Positions 10,930 through 21,774 of a stretch of 64,000 nt of DNA are shown in pieces. The first letter of the stretch is position 1, and each line of letters begins with the position of its first letter. Source of the stretch: Lophium mytilinum (Eukaryota > Ascomycota > Dothideomycetes > Mytilinidiales > Mytilinidiaceae); the NCBI GenBank assembly GCA_010093605.1, contig MU004192.1:509774-573773 (forward strand), in the 5' to 3' direction. The notes under the pieces are model-generated. The model searched no databases and had not been told where the DNA came from. It saw only the letters and a list, made by a program, of their open reading frames with translations. Position numbers and translations under genes: made by a program.

Positions 10930-12570
10930 TCAAAGCTTAGCATCCGGTCCTCTACGTCGTCCCTCAGCACCCGCCGCTACGTCCGGCGGAGCTATCAGCG
11001 GGCGGAACAACGACCTCTCCTCGTACGATCGCGCCATCCGCTTCTGCCGCCAAGCCATACCTTTCCAACGACTTACCAGCACGCAAGCAACGCAGCCACC
11101 CCCCGTGAACAACGAAAAGATCGTGAAAAACCACCCTCGTCCCACCGCGTGCCCTAGAGGTTCGATCACAGCCGCCGCAGCTGCGCTCAGCCCGCATCTC
11201 GTGATCTGCCCCGCGGCATACGCAGTGCTCGGCGCATCGGGGAAGACATCAACGAGCAGCGCGCTCGCTGTGTGGCTCAGAAGAGTGGAACACGCGCAGA
11301 TGAAGAATTGTAGGATGATGGGGATCGCGGGATGGGCGTGGCTTTGAACGGCCCATCCGTAGCCTGCTACGAGTGTGATTTCGAGCAGGATGAAAGGGAT
11401 GATGTGGCGGTATCTGGCCCGCTCTAGTGGGAAACTGTCTAGGTTTGTTCGGCTATTGTGGCTGATGTCGATGTTGTGTTTGCGTGCTTCTTTGGCGTAG
11501 TTGGTGTCGATGAGCTTGCCGGCGATGATGCCACCGATGGTCATACCAATTAGGCCGGATAGGAAAACGAGACCGATCTGGAATGAGTTGTATCCGTATA
11601 TTTCTTGGAATATCACGGGGATCGCGACCTGGAACATGTAATAGATGCAGTAGGATGAGGCTATCATCCAGAGTATTACGGCGCCGTCTGGGTGTAATAT
11701 GATCCGGAGAGAGCCGAAGACGCTCAAAAGGCTCCGGGTTGGTTTCTCTACTAGCTCCCCGATTGAAGTCTCGGATTGCGGTGGAGCATAGCCGTTCCTC
11801 GCGCCATGGAAAATGGACGCCCAAGTCTGCCATATCCCATGCACTGATTCTGACCCGTTGCCGACGACGTTGCGAGCCGTCTCTGGGAGCGTCAGCCCTA
11901 CCAGGACGAAGCAAATCACGCCCACCATCAGCAGCAGCAAGAAGACCCAAACATACCCGTCGGTGCTCAGCGCAATCGCCCCCGCAACGACTGGCCCAAC
12001 CGCCGAAATCGCGTTGCACGTTGACATCATAGGTCCCAGCATCTTCCCGCGCGTAGACACAATCGCGACATCAGCGACGATGCCGTACGCAATCGGGGTG
12101 GTGGCGGATCCGCCGATGCTCTGCAGCGCGCGGAGAGAGATCAAGGCGGCGTAGCTGCTGCGGTTCAGGGCGAGGCCTAAACTCGCGCACGCGTAAATGG
12201 CGAGCATGGCTAGGAGAACGGGACGGCGGCCGTACATGTCTGCTAATGCTGCGAAGATCCCGGGAGATAGGGCCTGGCAGATTGCGTATACGGTTACTGT
12301 TAGGTTGATGGCTTGAATGGAGACGTTGAAGTGGCTGCTCAGCATTGGTATCAGCGGGAAGTAGATCGTGGCTGAGAGGGTTGATGTGATCATAACGAAG
12401 CCGAGAAGGTAGGTTAGATAGGCGCGTGTTCCGTTTGAGAAGACGGAGTACTGCTCTTCTGCCTGAGAGGACGTTTCGCTAGAATGTGAGATTCCGGCCC
12501 CGGCCTTGTCTATCGGTGCAGCCATTGTGCCGGTATCTTGCGTCGGCGATATCTCCTGGTCGTGAGCCAT
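10930..12570 (-). CDS. MFS transporter, DHA1 (12-helix) multidrug/polyamine type
   Basis: A single uninterrupted frame gives 546 residues. After a ~50-residue hydrophilic N-terminus come two sets of six helices. MFS motif A is clear between helices 2 and 3 (LADMYGRRP, residues 109-117), and the RALQSIGGSATTPIAYG run after it is typical of the yeast QDR/AQR1-type DHA1 exporters. These proton antiporters at the plasma membrane expel drugs, organic acids or polyamines; the substrate here is unknown. The long central loop (about residues 235-295) is cytosolic. The C-terminal tail is Arg/Gly-rich. It points toward the DHA2-type MFS gene, so two efflux pumps of different subfamilies lie tail to tail with 1.6 kb between them. 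Confidence 0.88.
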   Translation of the reverse strand: MAHDQEISPTQDTGTMAAPIDKAGAGISHSSETSSQAEEQYSVFSNGTRAYLTYLLGFVMITSTLSATIYFPLIPMLSSHFNVSIQAINLTVTVYAICQALSPGIFAALADMYGRRPVLLAMLAIYACASLGLALNRSSYAALISLRALQSIGGSATTPIAYGIVADVAIVSTRGKMLGPMMSTCNAISAVGPVVAGAIALSTDGYVWVFLLLLMVGVICFVLVGLTLPETARNVVGNGSESVHGIWQTWASIFHGARNGYAPPQSETSIGELVEKPTRSLLSVFGSLRIILHPDGAVILWMIASSYCIYYMFQVAIPVIFQEIYGYNSFQIGLVFLSGLIGMTIGGIIAGKLIDTNYAKEARKHNIDISHNSRTNLDSFPLERARYRHIIPFILLEITLVAGYGWAVQSHAHPAIPIILQFFICACSTLLSHTASALLVDVFPDAPSTAYAAGQITRCGLSAAAAAVIEPLGHAVGRGWFFTIFSLFTGGGCVACVLVSRWKGMAWRQKRMARSYEERSLFRPLIAPPDVAAGAEGRRRGPDAKL

Positions 12571-14377
12571 AGTTGTGGAAAATGGAAATGAAGTTTCGCT
12601 CGAGTTTTGTAAGAAGTAGGAGAGAGATTGCTAGTTTAAAATGATGTTCTTGTGCCCGGGTCTTGAGTCATCAGAGTTATACCTTGTAGGATTGCGCGAT
12701 AGCTCCACAGTTTCTCGAGTGCCAGCATTCGTACAAGGGACAGCGTTTAGTTCCGTATCAACACAACATGGCAACTGTACAGTCCAAACAATCAGGCCTC
12801 GTCGAACGAACCCATTGGCGCAATGCCATATGTGCTGGTGCCGGCCAGTATTAAGAGACTATGTTCGAAGCTTAACGGAGTGTTCCCCAGGACGGAGCCG
12901 TACCCCAACTCCATCGTGAAAGAACTGGAGCTAGTAGGAAGCTGCAGGTAAAGTTGTGACGTATGGCGAACACGGACGAATCCTACCCAATGGGCTATGG
13001 CGAACGGGAGTCATCCAAGAAGATCTACAAGCCCTTATTCCCGAGCCCTTCAGCTTCGAAAACCACAAAGTCCAGAGCTGTTCTACGCACTTCTGCCTGT
13101 CCAGTTTAGAGATATTTTTACCACTACCGTATCGCTGCCCGTCGAGCTCACAGCGTGATTAGCAACCATGCACAGAGAAAGCCAGTCTCCCACTGTCAGA
13201 TTTAGCCTCTTAAGTTACTATAGTACCTGTGGTGGAAACATGGCCCATATAGTGGATTGGCAGGAGAGCTCGGAAGATTGTCTACCACTACCTTTCCTCG
13301 GCGTAATCTATCTGATATCTTTCGCTCTCAGAAGGTGTTGAGACTCAAGTTTCGGGTATCTCTTTTGACGATCGGGGTAAAGTGTATCTGACAATCTGTG
13401 TTTACGATGTGTAAAAGAGACATGTAAGCTCGGTAGCAACGTAGACCGCTACTCTATAGCTCACCTTGATAAAGGCTCACCTTAGTAAAGTTGAAGCGAG
13501 TCTTCATAGTCTAAGCTCCTCTTATAGCGGTTGACTTCCCTATTATATGCCTTCAACACCTGTTACAATTAGCACTTAATACACCCTTGTGATTAGAGCT
13601 CTCTTATATAGAAGCAGTATATCGACCGGACATCTGGAAACCTTGGTTAGCCGTCTAGTATAGGTCCGGAACAATAAGTTCTGGCTGCAACGAAAGCATG
13701 CATATAGAGTTTTGTGCTGAGTAAGGGTTGCGGACCGGGTGCCAAGCATTGAACGCTAGTTCTACCTAATCTTGCACCCGCCGACAGATGCATGAATGCA
13801 CCAAGGCTCTGATATTTCTATGTGCCAGGGTATTCAGCGCAACTCTCGGTCTCTGGTCGCATGACAAAGAATCAGCTTAACGCGAAGTCTAATTCAGGCC
13901 GGGGCTCAAAGAAAGCCCAAGACCTCGGAAGTCGAGATGCCGAAACAAAGTGTCGTCAGTGTCCGCCCGTCATTGACGACAGCAACTGAGAAGTGGAACT
14001 CACCCCGATTCTCTAAGCCAAGCAGCTCACCCGCAGCATGAGCCAAGCAGTATTATCTTTAATAGCATTACGGTGGCGGCTGACGAGAGGGCCAAGTCAA
14101 GCACAAGCCCGTGGCATTACGAAACTGAAAAAAGTGTCTAGATGCTCGGGAGAAACCGCGACCGCTATTCTTTACCCCAGACCTCACCAACACCCCCGGG
14201 CCAGCTCCCGCGAATTATACCCTACTTATATGTAAAGCTTCCTACACCGCCGATTCGATACGAATCGCCTTTCCTGCTACACGTAAACCTCCCACGAGGC
14301 TTCAAACAGGAATGACCTAGCACCACCGCTCACCGACGACCTCCTTGTAGACGACGGATCCCTGCATATACTATATC
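12571..14377. other. 1.8-kb divergent intergenic stretch, nothing recognised
   Basis: The stretch lies between the start of the DHA1 transporter and the start of the NRAMP gene, so it should contain both promoters. About 13.3-13.65 kb is AT-rich with many TATA, TAGTA and CTTATA runs and could be old repeat sequence, but no family can be named and no open frame is convincing. Confidence 0.45.
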
Positions 14378-16419
14378 ATGAACTGTCCTTCGCGCGTCGA
14401 CCCAGCGCATATGGACGGCTGGAATCAGAACCCGGACTCCTTAAATGCGGACGCGACGACGAGAGCGGATTTGGGTCAATTGGCGAATGCGAGACTGAGG
14501 AGGGATCATTTGGAGATGGGCGAGGTGCAGCAATTACAGATCGAGGAGGTGGGGCAGGATAATAACAATGAGCGGGATAATAATGGATGTGAGCAGGGGA
14601 AGGGGGCGGGCGGGGCTCGGGTTACTGAGAAAGGTACTCTGGCTGCTGCCGGTGAGGGGGGTGGTGATGCGGGAGGACGAGATGGGGTTGCGGAGAAGAG
14701 TCGGACACCGGCGATGAGGAGGTTTGGGAAGAAGGCCTGGCACATTGGTTCCAAGTACCTGAGTTTCATTGGGCCAGGAATGATGGTCGCGGTAGCATAT
14801 ATTGATCCTGGTGAGTGGCGTTGGCTTTCGTTTTGGGGTCACACGACATCGTACTCTGGAGATGTTTCAGTGGTGGAATTCAAGCTTTTTCTCGCTCCTA
14901 TCTATATCTATCATATCCGCTTCTTGTAGTTGAGGATTCGGGGCTAACAGTCTTCAAGGTAATTATGCTACCGACGTTGCTGCCGGGGCTTCCTATCGGT
15001 TCAAGCTCCTCTTCATCATTCTCATGTCCAACATCTTCGCCATCTTTCTCCAGTCTCTCTGCATCAAGTTGGGCTCGGTCACGGGGATGAATCTTGCTGA
15101 GAATTGCAAGGCTCATCTTCCGCCGTGGCTTAATATTGCACTCTACGTATTTGCGGAATCGGCTATCATTGCTACTGATATCGCTGAGGTTCGTTGCTAT
15201 CACCACTTATTTTTACGAGTCTGATGATGGATACAGGTTATTGGCACTGCTATTGCTCTTAATGTTCTTTTAAAGGTACCTCTAGTGGCTGGCTGTGCCA
15301 TTTCCATCGTGGATGTACTCATAATTCTATTCTTCTACCGGCCTTCTGGATCCATACGGGCTCTACGCGCCTTCGAGTTCTTTGTAATGGCGTTGGTTCT
15401 CGGCGTCGTGATCTGCTTTTGTTTCCAACTCAGCTTGATCGAAAACACGCCGGTCGGTGAGGTCTTCCGTGGCTACCTGCCATCATCTGCCATCGTAGAA
15501 TCCCAAGGGTAAGCCAATTGTTTCTTCTCAATACTACATCGTCAGCTAAAATTCTGTCAGCTTATACCAATCCTGCGGTATTCTTGGTGCTACTGTAATG
15601 CCTCACAGTCTCTATCTCGGATCTGGAATCGTCCAAGCCCGCCTCCGCGAGTTCGACAAAAGCGAAGGCAATATCTCCGACTCGGAAACTTCCCGTCAAT
15701 CTCACGACGCGACTGGTGACGACCGCGACACCGATTTCGCGAAGTATCGGCCATCACTCGCCGCGATCCGCTCCTGCATGACCTACAGCATCGTCGAGCT
15801 CGCCGTCTCACTTTTCACATTTGCTCTCTTCGTCAACAGCGCGATCCTCATCGTTGCCGGTGCTTCTCTCTATAACGTTGAGGGCTCCGACAGTGCCGAC
15901 CTTTTCACCATTCACGATCTGCTCTCCTCATCTCTCGCACCCACCGCCGGCACCATCTTCGCCCTCGCACTGCTCCTCTCCGGCACGTCCGCCGGCATCG
16001 TCTGCACCATCGCCGGGCAGATGGTCTCAGAAGGCCAACTCAACTGGACTGTGAAGCCCTGGGTCCGCCGTCTCATGACGCGCAGCATCAGCATCACGCC
16101 TAGCATCATCATTGCAGGTGCGGTGGGCCGGCATGGGTTGAGTCGGGCGTTGGAAGGCAGTCAGGTTGCCCTGAGTGTGATTCTGCCCTTCACCAGTGCA
16201 CCGCTCATCTGGTTTACATGTCGAAGTCAGTACATGAAGGTTTCGGTAGGTGCGGGTGGGGTGGATGAGGGCAATGGGGAGGATGCGGAGAGGGACAGTC
16301 CGAGGGATGTGCAGATGCGGAATCACTGGATTACGGCGAGTTTCGCGGTGGTTATTTGGACGGTGATAGTGGTTATGAATATTGCGCTGCTGGTGCTTGT
16401 TGGGAAGGGTGTTGCGTGA
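14378..16419 (+). CDS. NRAMP-family divalent metal transporter (SMF type)
   Basis: Four exons, 14378-14810, 14959-15188, 15237-15508 and 15561-16419, give 597 residues. The NRAMP helix-1 metal-binding motif D-P-G-N (residues 143-146) is split by the first intron (IDPG/NYATDVAAGA). The helix-6 motif M-P-H is at 325-327 in VMPHSLYLGS. These are the signature residues that bind Mn2+ or Fe2+ in the family. Yeast relatives SMF1-3 move manganese and iron at the plasma membrane, endosomes or vacuole. The first ~110 residues are acidic, Gly-rich and disordered, as is common for fungal members whose N-termini control trafficking. A later ATG in the same exon could be the real start. The loop after residue 335 is also long and charged. 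Confidence 0.9.
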
Positions 16420-17233
16420 GTGGGACAACATGGTCTGGAGTATTGGAGGGCCCCTTCGTGGCTTCGAGGTATTAAGGAACTGGGAAATGGGTAGAACTCT
16501 TTCGTCCTGCTGAAATCATCCTAGATCTTTCAACCAAATAGGAAATATGCAGAGTTGAATGCGGCAGCAAAAGCATGACTCTCGGTCTCCGGATTGCTAA
16601 GTACGACTATTCTGACGTTGCAAAGTACTATGTGGATACGCCGTCGACTCTCATTCGCTGATTATCAGACATGGCCCAGTTCGGAAGGTCAGTAACGACT
16701 AACACATGCCACTCGATAATTTTCAGACCATTGCGAGCCGTCTCATTCTACAATACCACCGTCCCCAATCCTACCAATTGTTTCCATAAATATTTTTCAA
16801 GGTTTATTATCATGTCATGTAACGATAATCGGCTCTACTGAGAAGGCGCTGTTCGCTGGAAACAGTGGAGTTCCCCTGCACACAAGCAACCGGCGCTAAT
16901 TCGACTCATGTCGGCTCATTCGCTAGCTTCGGGTGACATAAAGTGGATGATATATATTGAGGCGCAGAATAACCGTGTAACGTTCATTGTTCTTGCCCTC
17001 GACTTACTTTAAGATGTGGCTCTTGTAACGTTAGAATCTAGATCTAGGCCTAGACGTTTCTTTCCTTCTACTCGAACACAGTTAGCTGACGACTATATCC
17101 ACTTTCGCCTTTATAAGCCATCTGTAAGCTTGTGATCTCACAGCGTTTTGGATATACTTCTACCTACAAGTAAGGCTTGCTCTGGCAACCTTCTTTTGTC
17201 CTTAGAAAATTCTCGCGGTGAAAGCAAGTCGAT
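16420..17233. other. Intergenic stretch, promoter of the GNAT-like gene
   Basis: No open frame is convincing. A TATA-like run (16951-16958) lies about 280 bases before the next start codon. Confidence 0.5.
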
Positions 17234-18277
17234 ATGGCGGAATCTATTGAGAAACGCCCTCATTTCAAGCCTGGCGAGGTCATTATTTCGCCGGTGACGG
17301 AGGCGGATCTGATCTCCCTCGTAAGTCTTTCTCTACCACTGATATCTCATCTCAAGCTTTCTTCATCTCAATATCTCGTCTTAAACCTCTATTGTCATCA
17401 TCTTCAACTCACGACTCCAACTTCCATAATTCCCCAACCAAACTCCGTATAACTAATTTCAAGACCACCCGACTAACCCCAACCCACAGGCCGAAGGCTA
17501 CTACGCCTCCTTCGACCCCTCCTGGTTCGACAAAGTACCCCCCCCTAGATCGAGCCCCACCCCCTCCGCCCCTCCCCCAGCACCCAAGCCTTCCGCTTCG
17601 CCGAGCGCATGAAGCCCTGGCTGCGCGAGCCGCACACGCGCTGGACCAAAGCCACGCTCTCCCCCACCTCGCCCTCCTCCGACGCCGCTTACCCCAACCG
17701 CGTGATCGGGCACGCCGGGTGGCTGGCGCCCGCGCGCACGGCGACCGAGACGCTGAATTTCTGGCGCAAGGACGCTAGCGAGGTGCTGGGGTGGCGGGCG
17801 AAGATGGGGTGGACGGAGGCGTATGAGGAGGAGCTGTGGAGCGGGACGGATGTGGAGGTGGCGATGGGGGTTTTTGAGAAGTGGGATCGGGTGAGGGGGG
17901 AGCTGATGAAGGGGAGGGTGGGGGGGTATTGGTGAGTTATTGTTTTTTGTGGTAACTGCGTGTGTTTATTGAGCTGGTGCTGGGCTGGAAAGGGGAGCAA
18001 GAGGCTGATGTTTGTGGATAGGCATCTTGCGCCGCTCTGGGTGATTCCCGAGTTCCAGGGCCGTGGGGTTTCGAGTTTATTGGTGAGGGATGTGGCGGAG
18101 CTTGCGGATCGGGAGACGCCGTCGACGCCGATGTATTTGGAGGCGATGGAGAAGGCGATGCCGGTTTATCGGCATTTTGGGTATCAGGATGTTGAGGGAG
18201 AGGGGGCGGGGTTTGTGATGATTAGGTATGGACCGCCGAAGGAGGCGGTTGAGGAAGAGAAGGAGAAAGCGGAGTAG
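17234..18277 (+). CDS. GNAT-family N-acetyltransferase-like protein with a frame break
   Basis: Exons are 17234-17320, 17490-17931 and 18022-18277. The first ends at DLISL and joins AEGYYASFDPSWFDK. The last restores YW/HLAPLWVIPEFQGRG, an acetyl-CoA-binding Q-x-x-G-x-G/A loop typical of GNAT proteins, followed by PTPMYLEAM and a C-terminal RHFGY strand. Inside exon 2 the frame changes: after FDK the protein-like reading resumes as IEPHPLRPSPSTQ two frames over, and the two parts are separated by 14 bases that start GT and end AG with a run of C between them. This is too short for a normal intron. A longer alternative intron (about 57 bases, donor GTTCGA) would keep the frame but lose a conserved stretch. 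So this is either a real indel, an error in the C run, or unusual splicing. The substrate is unknown. Confidence 0.65.
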
Positions 18278-19990
18278 CGGAGGCCAGGTAAGGGAAGTAT
18301 TAGGAGTGGGGTTGGGGCGAGCATGATCTGAATGCCAGGAATAGTGAGACTGTTTGGGAGATGGTTTAATGGTAAATTCTGAAATTTGATGTCTGGGAAC
18401 GGGTTTACGATCAGATAGCTGAGAGCTCGTGGATGGGCATGCTTGCTCATGTGATGACTATTAGATCGGGATTACTAAGACTCTTTTAACGATTCCTTAG
18501 CGGTATAAGAGACTTGTTTCGACTGCTTCCAGTTCTCTTTCGACATGGTGCTCTAGGGAACGTTCAAAACGACTGGGACATGCAGCCGATGAGCTGTCCG
18601 TGGCGGAACCGTTCAAAATCGGTTGGAAGTCCACACATGATGTGGAGCCGTTCGGCTGGATCAAAAGGTACTCGAAGCACTGCCTATGTCCTGGAGGATG
18701 TGGTGGTGGAAGTGGCGTCTGTAGCGGAGGTGTTCCGACGGGCAATAATGAAGTGCATCAGTTCTCGATCATGCTGCTCGCCGTGGCCTACCGCCATCGA
18801 CATTACAGTTCAGTATATCCATATGCTGGCTGTTGTCTTCGACACTTTCTCCAATAATAAGAGGGAAGGAGTTCAAATGAAGGCACTCGGTACCAGTAGC
18901 TGATGACCGTCATTACTGCGGGAGCCATAAGTACTTGTACTCATGGCAGGTATTGCCATTTGGTGCAAACACTGTTCCACACGCCGCCATATAGGTGTCG
19001 CTCGCGTATCGTCTACAGCACTCATCAAGTCACCGCTTCCGACCATGTTACCAGCCCTTGAGTTCCTTCCTTTCTGGCTCTTTAGGAGGAATACAGGCTG
19101 CTCTTCTATATCGGCGGAAGATGCGTTCTGTGCGCGCTATTGTTATAGTCGGGGGGGTGCACGTGGTGTCCGTGGTGTACACGTGTTTTAGCATTTGATG
19201 AGAAGGCAGTGCAGTAGGCTATTTCGTTGCTCTCTACCTCTATCGCTACATTACGTGCATAGGCTTGCGATTGTTAGGTTTACTCCTTTAGCTGGCTCCG
19301 TCTTGTCTAGAATCTTTGTGGTTGAGAAGAGAAAATACAACCTTGGAACCTCTTGAAGTCTGATAATGGAGCCATGGTAAACCTCCAGTTTTGGGCTAAT
19401 GTTTGACCGGCGTGAAGATTGGCCGCCTAGGACGTTGCTATTCCCCCTTGACGGTGCTCGGAGGTTTTAGCTCGCCCGTACAGAAGTCTTGTGACTTGAT
19501 TTTAGAGTTTCAACTTCTCTGACTAAGTCTTGTCTCGAACATTTTGAAGGTGGCAGAGTTTTGGAAAATATTCAGCTTTTGGCTGTGCAGACCCTTTGGG
19601 GTCACCGGTTTTGAGGCGAGCACTCCCCGGCTCCAGCTGTCCAATTGAGGTCTAAGAGCCAATATGGTGGCTTGATAAGATGCCGCCACAAAGGCTTAAT
19701 CTGTGTAAGCGTTCTCTTAAAATGAGCCTCCAACTTTCGCTTTCTCTTGCGAAGGGCAGGACGCTCCAGTGGTTGATGTTCAACTACCCTTCTACCCGAC
19801 CTCGCCGAGTTCTCAGGCTCAGGCACCTCGCGAACTTCGCGTATGAATTCGTTAAATGCGGCTGAGAACCCCCATGCCTCACAGGCCTACGTGTATATCG
19901 TCGCCGTACGGATATATTAAGTTCCATTTCAGTATGCCTTGAATTGAGCATAGTAGCTTCTGTGTCTGTCGTCCGCTTTGAAGTCAAAAT
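18278..19990. other. 1.7-kb intergenic stretch, nothing recognised
   Basis: Several open frames of 60-130 codons occur on both strands, but their translations are low in structure and match no family I know. No splice-linked gene could be built. Confidence 0.45.
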
Positions 19991-21052
19991 ATGGCAGACA
20001 CAACGCGTTCTCCAATTAGAACCCCAGGCTTCCTGGCATTTACCGTTTGTGCTCTTGGTGAGTGTGCAGTCTAGCTCAGTTCCGAGGGTTGCGGACTGGA
20101 CTTGGTCGAAGAAGCTTGAGCTGAATATCTTCTAGGTGCTATCGCGCTCTCTATCACCTTGTTGGTTAGCTGCATGAGCCCATGGACGGACACCGTTAGT
20201 ATCGCCAAAGTAAACGTCACAAAAGCCGTCTATGACCTTGGAATTTTCATCACCCCGAACGGCAGCGTCACATCCACGGCGCAGACATTCAGCTCGAGTT
20301 CGATCCCGAGCGAGTGGACCACCGCCTTCGCGCTCGATGTACTCCCCGAGGAATACCTGTTCGGCCTCCGTGGTACGTTAACGAACACTCCCTCTCTTTT
20401 GAACCATGCGCTGAACCCCCCAGGCCTATGCCGACGAAGCAAAAACAGCTCGACTTAATGTAGCAAGAAACTAGGCCTCCCGGCCTACCTACTCTCTGCC
20501 ATTGAATTCGATCTTGGGAGCCATTCAAACTTGACCGACGCCTTGGACAACTGGACTGCGCTGATACACACGGCAGGCCCAAAAGCTAACACGGGCTTCG
20601 CTCACGCCAGCGCTTACCTCCTCATCGCTGGCGTCGTCGTCACCTTCGTCCTCCTCATCATCGTGATAGCCGTCTTTGTCCTCAAGCGTGACAAGGTCCA
20701 CGTCGCTATGCAATCTTTCATCCTGCCTGCTGCCATGTACGCCGTAGCGGTTGGGCTGTATTACGTCATGCTTCGACAGTGGACTGGGAGTGGCCATGGG
20801 TTCGCTAATCCCGTTAGTACTAGCAAAGGAATGATTATCTTTTGGGTGCTCGGCGGCGGAAGCGTTGCAGTGGCGCTGATAGTTATCTTCAGCAGTCGTC
20901 CTCGGAGGGTGAGACAGAACAACGGCTATTACACCGGACGACCTGGATATTCTGGAGGAAGAATGATTTATGTTGGGGGTGGTGGTGGATATTATGCGGG
21001 CGGCGGCGATAGCGGAGGCTGGGGCGATGGAGGCGGAGATGGGGGCGGATAG
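19991..21052 (+). pseudogene. SUR7/PalI-like four-helix membrane protein with an in-frame stop
   Basis: Exons are 19991-20057, 20136-20372 and 20424-21052, spanning 310 codons. The layout fits fungal SUR7/PalI-type proteins: an N-terminal helix after RTPGFLAFTVC, a ~140-residue outer loop, three helices (YLLIAGVVVTFVLL, ILPAAMYAVAVGLYYV, IFWVLGGGSVAVALIVI) and a Gly/Tyr-rich cytosolic tail. Such proteins organise membrane domains or sense pH and wall stress. In exon 3 a TAA at 20456-20458 interrupts an otherwise continuous family-like stretch (LCRRSKNSST, then CSKKLGLPAYLL in the same frame). No GT-AG intron that removes it keeps the frame without losing conserved sequence. The gene is therefore a recent pseudogene, a null allele, or affected by a base error. 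Assignment to SUR7/PalI rests on topology and is moderate. Confidence 0.6.
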
Positions 21053-21774
21053 AAGGTAATGCAAATTATGTCGCAACGAAAGCATGGGAGTAAGTTCGTA
21101 AGGGGAAGCTTTGTGTCTAGGTACGTTATTACGTTCATGGTCGAATTTCGAGTCATTGTTACACTTGGTTTTGCTATACTATTTCATCACGCCCTAGAAA
21201 TTTACCGTCACATGTCCATACAATAGTCCATTGAGCCTTGTTAGGTGTACCATTAATATATGCAAGCGCGTAAGTTGTAGCCCTCATTCCGTCTGTTTCG
21301 GTCGTAATCCACACCGCCCCGCTGGCTTATTACGGGCATGGCCTTCTCATCCGCAGGATCCAGACTGACGATACTACAGAGTTGTAAGCATGGCTACATG
21401 TAGAAGGTGATGTTTCAGGATCGCCCCAGAATCTGCGCACCCAGGCCTCACCTCGTTACACTGCCTCCATGCCATATACCCTGTACCTAGGTAGGTCCTC
21501 AGTGCGCAGCGGCATTCGGGGAATCCGAAGGGCCCCGATTACAAGGATGCCTTTCATACAGGCACCAGGAATCATGATGTCGTGTCAAGCTGGGCCTTAT
21601 TCAAAATAGTACGATACTTTTCTCGTATACTTCCACCTTGTAGCTCTTTACTCTCTTTAAATCACGAATATTTCCGGAGCCCTATCTTCTTTCTAAGTCA
21701 GACAAATGACACATGCTGTCTTTTCCGATACTTAAATGAGATACATTTCAAAGCAACGCGCAGGCTAGTCAAAT
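21053..21774. other. Intergenic stretch, nothing recognised
   Basis: No convincing frame or splice pattern was seen between the SUR7-like gene and the decayed DUF3176-like gene. Confidence 0.5.

Noticed and set aside
20525-21085. 186-codon minus-strand frame opposite the SUR7-like gene
   Set aside because: The opposite strand encodes clear membrane helices; this frame is its Ser/Asp-rich shadow.
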